Below are positions 54,042 through 63,864 of a stretch of DNA of 64,000 nucleotides, one piece after another. Source of the stretch: Zobellia uliginosa (GTDB taxonomy: Bacteria; Bacteroidota; Bacteroidia; Flavobacteriales; Flavobacteriaceae). The stretch lies in assembly GCF_018860745.1 (NCBI RefSeq), contig NZ_JAHKPY010000015.1:62001-126000 (forward strand), in the 5' to 3' direction. Under the pieces are notes generated by a model. The model had not been told where the DNA came from and did no database searches. It saw only the letters and a program-made list of their open reading frames with translations. Numbering within the stretch: position 1 is the stretch's first letter; every line of letters begins with the position of its first letter. A program made the translations under genes and the position numbers.

Positions 54042-54284
54042 TTATACCTCCGTAAGCATCTCCTTTACCTCATCATAACTCTCCAGATATTCCCAATAAA
54101 TCCATCGTCCATCTAAATAATCCGTCAAGATATATTTTTCACTTACCGACTTTATACGATTCACCGCAACCAGTTTTTTACAAAATCCCTCAACCACTAC
54201 TCTTTCTTCTATTTCCTTATTTTTCTGATCGTATCCATGACCTATCATGAAACTACCTAAGCTGACTTCTATATAGTTTTTCAT
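54042..54284 (-). CDS. Small hypothetical protein in the metH operon
   Basis: 80 residues, soluble, no signal, rich in Glu, Lys and Tyr (KYILTDYLDGRWIYWEYLESYDEVKEML). Its ATG begins 1 nt after the metH TGA, strongly suggesting co-translation. I recognise no family. The tight linkage hints at a role near methionine synthase, but nothing in the sequence says which. Confidence 0.7.
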   Translation of the reverse strand: MKNYIEVSLGSFMIGHGYDQKNKEIEERVVVEGFCKKLVAVNRIKSVSEKYILTDYLDGRWIYWEYLESYDEVKEMLTEV

Positions 54285-54285
54285 A

Positions 54286-57024
54286 TCAATCGTCTGCTAT
54301 ATTTGGCGCCAACCACTTTGTAGCATTTGCTAGCGTTATTCCTTTTCGCTCCGCAAAGTCCTCTACTTGGTCCTCTTTTATTTTTCCTAATCCAAAATAT
54401 CTAGATTCCGCATTACCGAAGTAGTACCCTGAGACTGATGAGGCGGGCCACATGGCCAAACTATCCGTTAATTTTACTCCTATACGCTCCTCCACCTTTA
54501 GCATATCCCAAAGGGTAAGTTTTTCCAAGTGATCCGGACAGGCAGGATAACCCGGGGCAGGGCGAATACCTTTGTATTTTTCATCTATTAATTCATCATT
54601 TCCTAAATGCTCATCAGAAGCATAGCCCCAGTGCTTAGTTCGCACCTCTAGATGCAAGTATTCTGCAAAAGCCTCTGCCAAACGGTCACTCAAGGCCTTT
54701 ACTAAAATGGAATTGTAATCATCCAGATTATCACGGTATGCATCTGCTAATTCATCTGTACCAAAACCTGTGGTTACACAAAAGCAACCCACATAATCTT
54801 GTTTACCGGATTCTTTTGGAGCAATAAAATCGGACAACGCATAATCGGGAACTCCTTCACGACGCTTTAATTGCTGACGTAAAGTCCTAAATGTATATTG
54901 TTTAGTTACCTGACTATCTTCTACTTTAACTTCAATATCATCATGATTATCCAAAGTATTTGCCGGGAAGAGTCCAAAAACCCCTTTACCCGTTAACTTT
55001 TTATCCTTTAGAATATCTTTCAACATTTTTTGTGCATCGGCAAAAAGCTCCGTTGCTTGTTCGCCCACAACCTCATCCGTTAAAATATCCGGGTATTTAC
55101 CATGTAGTTCCCAACTTCTGAAAAATGGTGTCCAATCTATAAAAGGAACCAGTTTCTCCAAATCCACATTTTCTATGACCTGAATACCTAATTGGTTGGG
55201 TTTTATTATCTGAGAGGTATCCCAATCTATCTTAAATCGGTTTTCCCGGGCAGCTTCAATTGTTTTGTATTCCTTCTTTTTGGTACGGCTTAAAAACTTA
55301 TCCCTAAAAACATCATAGTCTTCTTTGATAGTTTTTTTATAACTAGCCGACGTTTCTTTCTGCAACAAATCTCCCACAACGGTAACCGCTCTTGAAGCGT
55401 CATTTACATGAACTACCGCTTCACTATACTGCGGGTCTATTTTTACCGCCGTATGGGCTTTACTTGTAGTTGCACCACCAATCAACAAAGGCAACTTAAA
55501 GTTCTTACGTTCCATCTCTTTGGCCAAATGCACCATCTCATCAAGAGAGGGCGTAATTAGTCCACTAAGACCAATGACATCTACATTATGTTCAATTGCA
55601 GCAGCTATAATTTTCTCGGGTGGCACCATAACGCCAAGGTCTACGATTTCGTAATTGTTACAGGCCAATACCACGCTCACGATATTTTTACCAATATCAT
55701 GGACATCGCCTTTTACGGTAGCCATCAATATTTTTCCATTCCCCTTATCGTCACCAATCTGAGGGTTTTTCAATTTCTCCTCTTCAATATAAGGGAGTAA
55801 ATACGCTACCGCTTTTTTCATTACACGAGCGGATTTCACCACTTGTGGCAAGAACATTTTTCCGCTTCCAAAAAGGTCGCCTACTACGTTCATACCGGCC
55901 ATAAGATTGCCTTCAATCACCTCAATGGGCTTATCTGCGGCAACACGTGCTTCTTCTACATCTTCAACTATATACTGATCTATACCCTTTACCAGAGCTC
56001 TTGTAATTCTATTTTGCAAAGACTCTTCACGCCATGAAAGATCAACTTTACTTTCCTTCGCTTTACCTACAACAGATTCGGCAAAATCCAGTAATCGTTC
56101 GGTAGCATCATCTCTGCGATTAAGAATCACATCTTCTACATGCTCTAATAAATCTTTTGGAATATCATCGTAAATCTCCAACATGGTAGGGTTTACGATA
56201 CCCATGTTCATACCCGCTTTAATCGCATGGTACAAAAAAACAGAGTGCATGGCTTCACGCACAGGATTGTTCCCCCTGAACGAGAACGATACATTGCTTA
56301 CCCCTCCACTAATACTGGCATGAGGCAGATTTTCGCGAACCCATTTGGTCGCCCTTATAAAATCGATGGCATTCAATTTATGCTCATCCATACCCGTAGC
56401 TACGGGAAATATGTTCAGGTCAAAAATGATATCTTCTGGCGCAAAACCTACTTCGTCTACCAAAATATCATAAGATCGCTTTGAAATCTCTATTCGTCTA
56501 TCATAATTATCAGCCTGCCCTACTTCGTCAAAAGCCATAACAATTACGGCAGCACCATATCTCTTTATAAGTTTGGCATGTTTTACAAACTCTTCCTTAC
56601 CTTCTTTTAAACTAATGGAATTTACCACACATTTACCTTGCACGACTTGCAGACCCGCTTCAATAATATCCCACTTAGAGCTATCGATCATGATAGGCAC
56701 ACGAGCAATATCCGGCTCGGCAATAACCAGGTTCAAAAATTTGACCATTGCTTCTTTACCATCGATCAAACCATCGTCCATATTAATATCGATGATTTGA
56801 GCGCCGCCTTCTACTTGATCTCTGGCTACATCTAACGCCTCTTCGAACTTGCGTTCTTTAATAAGGCGTAAAAATCGTTTAGAACCTGCCACATTGGTGC
56901 GCTCGCCCACATTTACGAAATTACTTTCGGGGGTAATGACCAATGGCTCTAGACCGGATAGTTTTAAATGTCTAGTTGCTGGTTGCTGGTCGTTTGTTGT
57001 CAGTATATTTGAGTTGTCACTCAT
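54286..57024 (-). CDS. metH: Cobalamin-dependent methionine synthase, C-terminal modules
   Basis: 912 residues. Pterin-binding domain at about 30-290 ([29 protein letters not shown]), then the B12 cap and Rossmann domain at about 330-570 with the cobalt-ligand motif [10 protein letters not shown] and ICGLSGLI-like [13 protein letters not shown], then the SAM-dependent reactivation domain at about 580-900 ([12 protein letters not shown]). It methylates homocysteine with methyl-THF via cobalamin. The homocysteine domain is a separate gene 64 nt upstream, so the holoenzyme has two polypeptides. Confidence 0.96.
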   Translation of the reverse strand: MSDNSNILTTNDQQPATRHLKLSGLEPLVITPESNFVNVGERTNVAGSKRFLRLIKERKFEEALDVARDQVEGGAQIIDINMDDGLIDGKEAMVKFLNLVIAEPDIARVPIMIDSSKWDIIEAGLQVVQGKCVVNSISLKEGKEEFVKHAKLIKRYGAAVIVMAFDEVGQADNYDRRIEISKRSYDILVDEVGFAPEDIIFDLNIFPVATGMDEHKLNAIDFIRATKWVRENLPHASISGGVSNVSFSFRGNNPVREAMHSVFLYHAIKAGMNMGIVNPTMLEIYDDIPKDLLEHVEDVILNRRDDATERLLDFAESVVGKAKESKVDLSWREESLQNRITRALVKGIDQYIVEDVEEARVAADKPIEVIEGNLMAGMNVVGDLFGSGKMFLPQVVKSARVMKKAVAYLLPYIEEEKLKNPQIGDDKGNGKILMATVKGDVHDIGKNIVSVVLACNNYEIVDLGVMVPPEKIIAAAIEHNVDVIGLSGLITPSLDEMVHLAKEMERKNFKLPLLIGGATTSKAHTAVKIDPQYSEAVVHVNDASRAVTVVGDLLQKETSASYKKTIKEDYDVFRDKFLSRTKKKEYKTIEAARENRFKIDWDTSQIIKPNQLGIQVIENVDLEKLVPFIDWTPFFRSWELHGKYPDILTDEVVGEQATELFADAQKMLKDILKDKKLTGKGVFGLFPANTLDNHDDIEVKVEDSQVTKQYTFRTLRQQLKRREGVPDYALSDFIAPKESGKQDYVGCFCVTTGFGTDELADAYRDNLDDYNSILVKALSDRLAEAFAEYLHLEVRTKHWGYASDEHLGNDELIDEKYKGIRPAPGYPACPDHLEKLTLWDMLKVEERIGVKLTDSLAMWPASSVSGYYFGNAESRYFGLGKIKEDQVEDFAERKGITLANATKWLAPNIADD

Positions 57025-57088
57025 AGTATCTCAATCACTTTTGTGATAATTGATAATTGTTCTTTATTTGTTCACTGTATCTTTCCAA

Positions 57089-58090
57089 TCAAGATGCCAC
57101 GTTTATTCCTCTTGGATCATACTTTTTTACCAAGTCTGCAATTGCCTTAATATGTTCCGGTGTAGTACCACAGCAACCGCCAACGATATTGACTAAACCT
57201 TTTTCTACATATTCTTTTATCTGTGCCGCCATTTGCTCTGGCGTTTCATCGTATTCCCCGAAAGCATTTGGTAAACCGGCATTAGGGTGAGCAGAAATAG
57301 CATGTTCTGATTTGGATGACAAAACTTCTAAGTGAGGCACCAATTGGTCCGCGCCCAAAGCACAATTAAAACCAACCGAAAAGATTGGAATATGCGAAAC
57401 TGAAATTAAAAATGCTTCAGCCGTTTGCCCTGACAAAGTTCTTCCCGAAGCATCAGTTATGGTTCCACTAACCATGATAGGAACATCTATATTACGTTCT
57501 TCTTTTACTTCTTCTATAGCAAAAAGTGCTGCTTTGGCATTCAACGTATCAAAAATGGTTTCTACCATTAGCATATCTACTCCTCCATCCAACAAAGCTT
57601 CTACTTGCTGTTTATACGCAATGCGAAGCTCATCAAAAGAAACTGCTCTGTACCCTGGGTCGTTCACATCTGGAGACATACTTGCCGTTTTATTGGTAGG
57701 TCCTAAACTACCCACTACAAAGCGAGGTTTATTTGGCTCTTTGGCCGCAAACTCATCTGCAACCATTTTAGCGATTCGCGCGGATTCAAAATTCAAATCA
57801 TACACCAACTCTTCCATGTCGTAATCCGCCATGGCGATTGTTGTGCTAGAAAACGTATTTGTCTCTACAATATCCGCACCTGCAGCAAAGTACTTTCTAT
57901 GTACTTCCGCAATAGCTTCGGGTTGAGTTAAGGACAATAAATCATTATTGCCTTGCACCGGAGATTTCCAATCTTTAAAACGCTCACCGCGAAAATCTTC
58001 CTCGGTAAATTTATAGCGCTGTAACATTGTACCCATGGCACCATCCAACACCAATATGCGTTCTTTTAATATTTCTTGAATATTTTCCAT
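57089..58090 (-). CDS. metH: Methionine synthase homocysteine-binding module (separate gene)
   Basis: 333 residues, the zinc-dependent homocysteine methyltransferase domain. It begins [17 protein letters not shown], and carries the zinc Cys residues in [11 protein letters not shown] and [11 protein letters not shown]. It supplies homocysteine to the next gene's cobalamin modules. As a stand-alone protein it fits the split MetH of Bacteroidota; 64 bp and an independent start separate the two, so this is not a frameshift. It is preceded by a SAM-I riboswitch. Confidence 0.95.
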   Translation of the reverse strand: MENIQEILKERILVLDGAMGTMLQRYKFTEEDFRGERFKDWKSPVQGNNDLLSLTQPEAIAEVHRKYFAAGADIVETNTFSSTTIAMADYDMEELVYDLNFESARIAKMVADEFAAKEPNKPRFVVGSLGPTNKTASMSPDVNDPGYRAVSFDELRIAYKQQVEALLDGGVDMLMVETIFDTLNAKAALFAIEEVKEERNIDVPIMVSGTITDASGRTLSGQTAEAFLISVSHIPIFSVGFNCALGADQLVPHLEVLSSKSEHAISAHPNAGLPNAFGEYDETPEQMAAQIKEYVEKGLVNIVGGCCGTTPEHIKAIADLVKKYDPRGINVAS

Positions 58091-58171
58091 TTCCTTTTTC
58101 TCCTTCTAATCGAGTATTCAATTACAACATCATCCGATTTATAAAATCGAATAAATAGCATTCAAAAATCA

Positions 58172-58192
58172 GCTTACGAACAATTATCAAGC
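58172..58192 (-). promoter_or_regulatory. Possible expression-platform hairpin of the metH riboswitch
   Basis: A weak GCTT/AAGC hairpin followed by five T's on the minus strand. Its 5' side contains CTTGATAA (58191-58184), complementary to TTATCAAG at the 5' edge of the aptamer (58328-58321), so the two could compete. Inferred from complementarity only. Confidence 0.4.
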
Positions 58193-58225
58193 AAAGGAAT
58201 AAGGACAATTAAACTTGCCTCTCTT

Positions 58226-58330
58226 TGTTATCTGTCCCACAAATACCAGGATAGAATGTAGCACCTTCTTTATAAGAAAAGGGTTGCCAAGGTTTCAAAG
58301 GGTCTATTCCCTCCACCTTTCTTGATAACA
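58226..58330 (-). ncRNA. SAM-I (S-box) riboswitch upstream of metH
   Basis: On the minus strand the aptamer is closed by P1 TGTTATC/GATAACA (58330-58324 with 58232-58226). Between them the S-box core appears in order: AAGAAAGGTGGAGGGA, GACCCTTTGAAACC, TTGGCAACCC and AAGAAGGTGCTACAT. SAM binding should reduce expression of metH and the genes behind it. The family is identified from memory of the conserved core. Confidence 0.94.
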
Positions 58331-58355
58331 GTCACGTATTTTAATGAACGATTTG

Positions 58356-58386
58356 CAAAGTAACATCACATCTGGTTTAAAACCAA
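58356..58386 (-). promoter_or_regulatory. Promoter of the metH riboswitch transcript
   Basis: TTG (58384-58386), 20 nt, TTACTTTG (58356-58363; one mismatch to TAnnTTTG) on the minus strand. The expected start near 58349 is about 19 nt before the aptamer. Confidence 0.6.
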
Positions 58387-58418
58387 AGAAACCTCAGTGT
58401 TTTTGGAACTTTACATTT

Positions 58419-58461
58419 AATAAAAGCCTTCCGTCAAAAGAGATAACGAAAGGCTTTTATT
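58419..58461 (-). terminator. Terminator of the sulfate-assimilation operon
   Basis: AATAAAAGCCTT pairs with AAGGCTTTTATT, with a further CG pair beyond one mismatch, 23 nt after the ferredoxin reductase stop. Confidence 0.8.
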
Positions 58462-58483
58462 GATTATATGCACTAACAGCTAA

Positions 58484-59545
58484 CTATACAATGCTTTTAA
58501 CGACCTCTTTTTTAGCCACTTTTTTACTACCGTCAAAACCTTCTACCCCACCTACAGTAGTATACTTCATAACATATCTCTTACCAGGATTAATAAGTTG
58601 GTAGGCAAATTGACACATTACCGCAGCTTCGTGAAAACCGGATAAAATCAGTTTTAATTTACCTTCGTAGGTATTCACATCTCCAATAGCGAAAACACCA
58701 GGTATGTTCGTTTGATAGTCTTTGGCATTATTTACCTTAATGGCATTTTTCTCAATCTCTAGACCCCAATCACCAATTGGACCCAATTTTGGAGAAAGAC
58801 CGAACAATGGAATAAAGTTATCTACCTCAACATAGCTCTCCCCTTTTTCTGCATCGTTATGTTTTATAACAACTGCTTCCAAATGGTCATCACCATATAA
58901 TTTCTTCACCTCTGCCTCGGTAAATAATTTAATCTTTCCGGCTTTTGCGAGTTCCGACGCTTTTTCAACAGAATCCAAAGCACCTCTAAATTCGTTTCTT
59001 CTGTGTACCAGAGATACCTCTGAAGCGACATCGGCCAAGAAAATAGCCCAATCCAAAGCAGAATCACCACCACCGGCAATAACCACTTTTTTGTCTCTGT
59101 ACACCTCAGGGTCTTTAATGATGTAAGCAACACCTTTATCTTCAAAATCCGTAATGTTCTCGATCGGTGGTTTTCTAGGCTCAAAAGAACCGAGTCCACC
59201 AGCAATAACTACTACTGGCGCATGGTGTTTTGTACCTTTATTTGTTGTTACGATAAAAGAACCATCTTCTTGCTTATCCAATGTTTGCGCACGCTCACCT
59301 AAAGTGTAACCCGCCTCAAATGGTTTTATTTGCTCCATTAGATTAGTTACCAAATCACCTGCAAGAATTTCCGGAAAAGCCGGGATATCATAAATCGGTT
59401 TCTTCGGATAAATTTCCGAACATTGTCCACCTGTTTGTGGTAAAGCATCTATCAAATGGCATTTTAACTTCAACAAACCTGCTTCAAATACCGTAAAAAG
59501 ACCTGTTGGGCCTGCGCCAATGATTAGAATATCTGTTTTTATCAT
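58484..59545 (-). CDS. Thioredoxin reductase-type ferredoxin/flavodoxin--NADP reductase
   Basis: 353 residues. FAD loop IIGAGPTGLFTVFEAG at the start, TGGQCSEIYP, NADPH loop VVIAGGGDSALDWAIFLA near residue 155, and GVFAIGDVNTYEGKLKLI. There is no CxxC redox pair, which separates it from thioredoxin reductase and places it with the YumC-type reductases. It probably supplies electrons to the sulfite reductase two genes upstream. 2 nt after cobA. Confidence 0.9.
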   Translation of the reverse strand: MIKTDILIIGAGPTGLFTVFEAGLLKLKCHLIDALPQTGGQCSEIYPKKPIYDIPAFPEILAGDLVTNLMEQIKPFEAGYTLGERAQTLDKQEDGSFIVTTNKGTKHHAPVVVIAGGLGSFEPRKPPIENITDFEDKGVAYIIKDPEVYRDKKVVIAGGGDSALDWAIFLADVASEVSLVHRRNEFRGALDSVEKASELAKAGKIKLFTEAEVKKLYGDDHLEAVVIKHNDAEKGESYVEVDNFIPLFGLSPKLGPIGDWGLEIEKNAIKVNNAKDYQTNIPGVFAIGDVNTYEGKLKLILSGFHEAAVMCQFAYQLINPGKRYVMKYTTVGGVEGFDGSKKVAKKEVVKSIV

Positions 59546-59547
59546 AA

Positions 59548-60345
59548 CTATTTACTTAACTGTAATTCTTGATTCTGGGCAATGGATAAAATCCTAGCCC
59601 TGTGTTTTACTACTTCACCTATTATAATAATTGCAGGATTGGTTAACTGTTGCTTTGCCACTTCATCTTCTATGGAAGCAATAGTACCTACTGCAATTCT
59701 TTCGTCTTTCCTAGTCCCGTTTTGTACGATAGCAATTGGGGTTTCAGATTTACCTTCTGTTTTGAACAATTCCACTATTTGCGACAGTTTGCTCATCCCC
59801 ATAAGAATAACCACTGTTGCGTTACTTTTTGCAGCCAAAGCCACATCGCTTGAAAGCTTATGTTCTTTAGTTGTACCCGTAATTACCCAAAAACTTTCGG
59901 CAGCACCTCTTTTGGTCACTGGTATATTTTGCGAAGCTGGTACGGATAAACATGATGATATACCAGGAACCATGGCTACTTGCAACCCGTGAGCTGCAGC
60001 GTATTCCATTTCTTCGGCACCACGACCAAATACAAATGGATCTCCTCCTTTTAAACGCACCACATGTGCATTGGTTTTAGCTCTCTCTACAATCAATTCG
60101 TTTATCTGGTCTTGTTGATATGCATAGCATCCTTTTCTCTTGCCTACAAAAATCTGTTTGGCTTTGGGTGCATAGTCCAACAACTCAACCGACACCAACG
60201 CATCGTATAACACCACATCTGCACTAGCAAGCGCCTTGATGGCCTTGAGCGTAATGAGCTCAACATCACCAGGACCCGCTCCAATCACCGTAAAGTGACC
60301 GCCCACGTTGGATAAAGTGTTATTATTTTGGTTGGTATATTTCAT
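59548..60345 (-). CDS. cobA: Uroporphyrinogen-III C-methyltransferase
   Basis: 265 residues of the tetrapyrrole methylase fold: VGAGPGDVELITLKAIKAL, VRLKGGDPFVFGRGAEE, VPGISSCLSVPA and LMGMSKL. It makes precorrin-2 for sirohaem. There is no CysG dehydrogenase/chelatase domain, so sirohaem completion is encoded elsewhere. Its place directly after sulfite reductase explains its role: cofactor supply. Confidence 0.95.
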   Translation of the reverse strand: MKYTNQNNNTLSNVGGHFTVIGAGPGDVELITLKAIKALASADVVLYDALVSVELLDYAPKAKQIFVGKRKGCYAYQQDQINELIVERAKTNAHVVRLKGGDPFVFGRGAEEMEYAAAHGLQVAMVPGISSCLSVPASQNIPVTKRGAAESFWVITGTTKEHKLSSDVALAAKSNATVVILMGMSKLSQIVELFKTEGKSETPIAIVQNGTRKDERIAVGTIASIEDEVAKQQLTNPAIIIIGEVVKHRARILSIAQNQELQLSK

Positions 60346-60347
60346 GC

Positions 60348-62438
60348 TTAAGCTTCTGCTAATTCTTGTTTTCTGAACTTCTCAACTGCTTTTAAAAATA
60401 CCTTGGCATCTTCTAAGTAGCTTTTTGCAAAAGCTTCCGTTGGTTCGTTCTTATTCAGTTTTAAAACAAGTTCTTCAAAACCTTGACCTAAATCTATTCT
60501 GCCAGAGGCAACAAATTTTTCATCAAAATCCTTAATGATACTTGCATGCGTGTTCACTTTCGCTTTCTCGGAAGTCAACATTGCTTTTGCAGAGTTTACC
60601 ATTGAAGAATACGAATGGTAGATACTTGCTGCCCATTTGTTTTCGTCAAAAGACTCTTGTGCTGTCTGTATTTTCTCTTCGCTTTCAAAAAGTAGGGTTG
60701 CAATAAGGTCAATTACCACACCGGCACACTCACCAATACCAATCGCTTTTTCATAACGTTCCGTGTTACCCCAGTCAATAAAATCTTCTGCAGTAAGATT
60801 CTCAACGTCAGAAAGTGGCGTAAGAAAATCATAGAAATACATTTGTCCTTTCTCTTCGTAGTAATCAGCGTATGATTTTCCGTTTCCGTTTTGGTCGTAA
60901 TCGTCCAATATCAATCGTAATGCTTGAGGACCTCTTTTAGAAGGTACTTTCACTACTTTATCGGCAAATCTTCCGTTACCATTTCCATCGGTACCACCAC
61001 CCAACAATACTTGAAGTGCCGGCGCTACCAATTTATCCTTTGTTCTAACACTCATTCCCTGAAAACCAATATTGGCCATGTTATGCTGACCACAGGCATT
61101 CATACATCCGCTAATTTTAATTACAACATCAGGGTTGCTGATGTACTGCGGATACTCCACTTTCATAATTCTTTCTAATTCCTCGGCAATACCTGTACTA
61201 CTGGCAATACCCAAGTTACAAGTATCCGTACCCGGGCAAGCTGTAATATCTATAGCTTTGTTATAACCAGCCTCAACAAAACCTAATTTCTTTAATTCAT
61301 TATAGAAAAAAGGAACCAAATCGTTCGCTACATAAGGAATCAATATATTTTGACGCAAGCTCAATCTTAATTCGCCAGCAGCATATTGTTCTACCAAATC
61401 CGCCAATAATCTTGCTTTATCCGTATAAAAATCTCCTAAAAGCACTTTGATACCAATTGCAGAATAACCATCTTGTTTCTGAGGAATAAGATTTGTTGAC
61501 TTCCAGATTTCAAAAGCTTCCGTATCTTCAATTTCCACTTGTGGCGCATCAACTTTAGCTACTTCCACTTTAGGATATGCCTCTTCATCAATAGGATATG
61601 TTTGAACAGGAATCGCTTTTTGCTCTTCTGCCAACAATTCTTTAAATCCGTCAAGGCCTAAATCTTTCAACAAAAACTTCATTCTTGCTTTGGCCCTACT
61701 CTTTCTTTCACCGTAACGGTCAAAAACACGAACCACACCTTCCATTAAAGGAATAATTTGATCTGCTGCAAGAAATTCAAAAAGCAGCTCGGCGTGACGT
61801 GGCTGAGAACCTAATCCACCTGCTAACATTACTTTAAAACCTTTTACTCCATCTTGAATTTTAGCGATAAAACCAAGATCGTGCATGTACGAAAGACCGG
61901 TGTCCGCATCACTTGCAGAAAAAGAAACCTTGAACTTACGGCCCATTTCTTGACTGATAGGGTTACGTAGGAAATACTCAAAAAGTGCATGTGCGTAAGG
62001 CGAAACATCAAATGGCTCATCTACATCAATACCTGCCGTTTCACTAGCCGTTACGTTACGTACCGTATTACCACAAGCTTCACGAATGGTAACATCATCT
62101 TTCTCCAACTCCGCCCAAAGTTCTGGCGTACGGTCTAAATCTACATAATGAATTTGAATATCCTGACGTGTAGTAATGTGCAATCTACCTCTAGAATACT
62201 CATCAGAAACATCACTGATACGCTTTAACTGCTTGGATGTAACCTTACCGTACGGCAATTTAATACGAATCATCTGCACACCAGGCTGACGCTGACCGTA
62301 AACTCCTCTGGCCAAACGCAAACTGCGGAACTTTTCCTCATCTAAATTACCTTCCTTGAATTGGCGTATTTTAGCCTCTAAGGCCAAAATATCCTTTTCA
62401 ACTACGGGGTTTTCTATTTCTGTTCTGAAACTCTGCAT
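60348..62438 (-). CDS. Sirohaem sulfite (nitrite) reductase fused to a HEPN-like domain
   Basis: 696 residues. Two ferredoxin-like and sirohaem-binding repeats fill about 1-540; the [4Fe-4S]-sirohaem ligands are Cys401, Cys407, Cys445 and Cys449 (TACPGTDTC and SGCMNACGQH). The operon (cysDN, cobA) argues for sulfite rather than nitrite. From about 565 to the end it carries an all-helical extension (YHSYSSMVNSAKAML, THASIIKDFDEKF) resembling a HEPN domain, without an evident RNase motif. The role of this extension is unknown. Confidence 0.92.
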   Translation of the reverse strand: MQSFRTEIENPVVEKDILALEAKIRQFKEGNLDEEKFRSLRLARGVYGQRQPGVQMIRIKLPYGKVTSKQLKRISDVSDEYSRGRLHITTRQDIQIHYVDLDRTPELWAELEKDDVTIREACGNTVRNVTASETAGIDVDEPFDVSPYAHALFEYFLRNPISQEMGRKFKVSFSASDADTGLSYMHDLGFIAKIQDGVKGFKVMLAGGLGSQPRHAELLFEFLAADQIIPLMEGVVRVFDRYGERKSRAKARMKFLLKDLGLDGFKELLAEEQKAIPVQTYPIDEEAYPKVEVAKVDAPQVEIEDTEAFEIWKSTNLIPQKQDGYSAIGIKVLLGDFYTDKARLLADLVEQYAAGELRLSLRQNILIPYVANDLVPFFYNELKKLGFVEAGYNKAIDITACPGTDTCNLGIASSTGIAEELERIMKVEYPQYISNPDVVIKISGCMNACGQHNMANIGFQGMSVRTKDKLVAPALQVLLGGGTDGNGNGRFADKVVKVPSKRGPQALRLILDDYDQNGNGKSYADYYEEKGQMYFYDFLTPLSDVENLTAEDFIDWGNTERYEKAIGIGECAGVVIDLIATLLFESEEKIQTAQESFDENKWAASIYHSYSSMVNSAKAMLTSEKAKVNTHASIIKDFDEKFVASGRIDLGQGFEELVLKLNKNEPTEAFAKSYLEDAKVFLKAVEKFRKQELAEA

Positions 62439-62563
62439 GCTGTATCTCTTCTAGTTTCTTACCTTTTTATAGGTAGATTTATTAATTGTATATTTTTTCT
62501 ATAGGTTTTGTAGAGCTGATTAAATCAACACTACTTAACCTTTTTAGTTTAATGAGACACTTC

Positions 62564-63811
62564 TTAGCTTATGAAGCCTGCTCCTACTGTACTATTGGTC
62601 TGCGTATCTATTAAGATGAACGAACCGTTGGTACGGTGATTCTCGAATTTGTCGTAAAAAATTGGCTTGTTTAATTTGAAGGTTACCTGAGCGATATCGT
62701 TCATACCCAACCCTTGTACTTCTGTATCTATACCAGAATAATCCGGATTGATCTTATGATGAATATTATCAACCTTTGCCAACACTTTGTTTACACCGTG
62801 TTGTACCACATATTTCTTACCTGCTGTCAATTGGTTGGAATCCATCCAAGAAATAGTTGCTGTAAATTGTTTATCTATCGTAGGCAAATCCTCGGCTCTC
62901 ACCAACATATCTCCTCTACTGATATTAATTTCATCTTCTAAAGTAATCGTTACCGAAGACCTTCTTGAAGCAGTCTGGAATTTCTTATCGTAGAAATAAA
63001 TCTCCTTAATTTTAGACCTTGTTTGTGATGGAAGTGCAACAACCTCATCACCAACACTTAATTCGCCACCATATACTTTACCGGCAAAGCCTCTAAAATC
63101 ATGAAAATCTTCTGTTTTAGGACGAACCACATACTGCACCGGGAAACGTGGCGTACCTACATTGAAAATATCTTTACGATCTAAAGCTTCAAAATGCTCT
63201 AACAAAGTTGGACCTGTATACCAAGGTGTCTTGTCTGTTTTATTCACTACGTTATCACCTTTTAAGGCACTAACAGGAATAAAAGTGATTTTCTGATCTT
63301 GGTAATCTCTTTTTGCCATCAATTCCTCAAAATCGGCTTTAATAGCATTATAAGTTTCCTCAGAATAATCTACCAAGTCCATTTTATTAATAGCCACTAC
63401 CACATCTTTGATGCGCAATAGGTTATTGATAAAAAAGTGACGGTTGGTCTGCTCAATAACCCCTTTTCTAGCATCGATCAAAATAATCGCTGCTTGTGAA
63501 GTAGAAGCACCTGTAACCATGTTACGAGTGTACTCTACGTGCCCTGGGGTATCGGCTATAATATAACTTTTCTTTGCAGTGGAAAAATAGATATGTGCCA
63601 CATCTATTGTAATTCCTTGCTCGCGCTCGGCCACCAAACCGTCTGTAGCCAATGAGAAATCTAGGTAATCATACCCTTTGCTCTTACTGGTCTTTTCTAT
63701 GGCTTCTAGCTTATCGCTAGTCAATGATTTTGTATCGTACAGAATTCTACCGATCAAAGTACTTTTTCCGTCATCTACACTACCTGCTGTTGCTATCTTT
63801 AATACGTCCAT
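62564..63811 (-). CDS. cysN: Sulfate adenylyltransferase GTPase subunit
   Basis: 415 residues, EF-Tu-like: G1 AGSVDDGKSTLIGRILYD, switch EREQGITIDVAH, G3 DTPGHVEYTRN and G4 NKMDLVDYS, followed by two beta-barrel domains. It couples GTP hydrolysis to APS formation by CysD. There is no fused APS kinase (CysC) domain. It lies 53 nt after cysD. Between it and the sulfite reductase gene are 125 bases in which I see no feature. Confidence 0.96.
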   Translation of the reverse strand: MDVLKIATAGSVDDGKSTLIGRILYDTKSLTSDKLEAIEKTSKSKGYDYLDFSLATDGLVAEREQGITIDVAHIYFSTAKKSYIIADTPGHVEYTRNMVTGASTSQAAIILIDARKGVIEQTNRHFFINNLLRIKDVVVAINKMDLVDYSEETYNAIKADFEELMAKRDYQDQKITFIPVSALKGDNVVNKTDKTPWYTGPTLLEHFEALDRKDIFNVGTPRFPVQYVVRPKTEDFHDFRGFAGKVYGGELSVGDEVVALPSQTRSKIKEIYFYDKKFQTASRRSSVTITLEDEINISRGDMLVRAEDLPTIDKQFTATISWMDSNQLTAGKKYVVQHGVNKVLAKVDNIHHKINPDYSGIDTEVQGLGMNDIAQVTFKLNKPIFYDKFENHRTNGSFILIDTQTNSTVGAGFIS

Positions 63812-63864
63812 CTTTGGCTGTAATTTTAAATCAATTTTTTTTAACTAATTCCCTATTGAGAATC

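Noticed and set aside
57025-57088. Frameshift splitting metH
   Set aside because: 64 bp with separate starts and complete domains on each side; the split form is normal in Bacteroidota.
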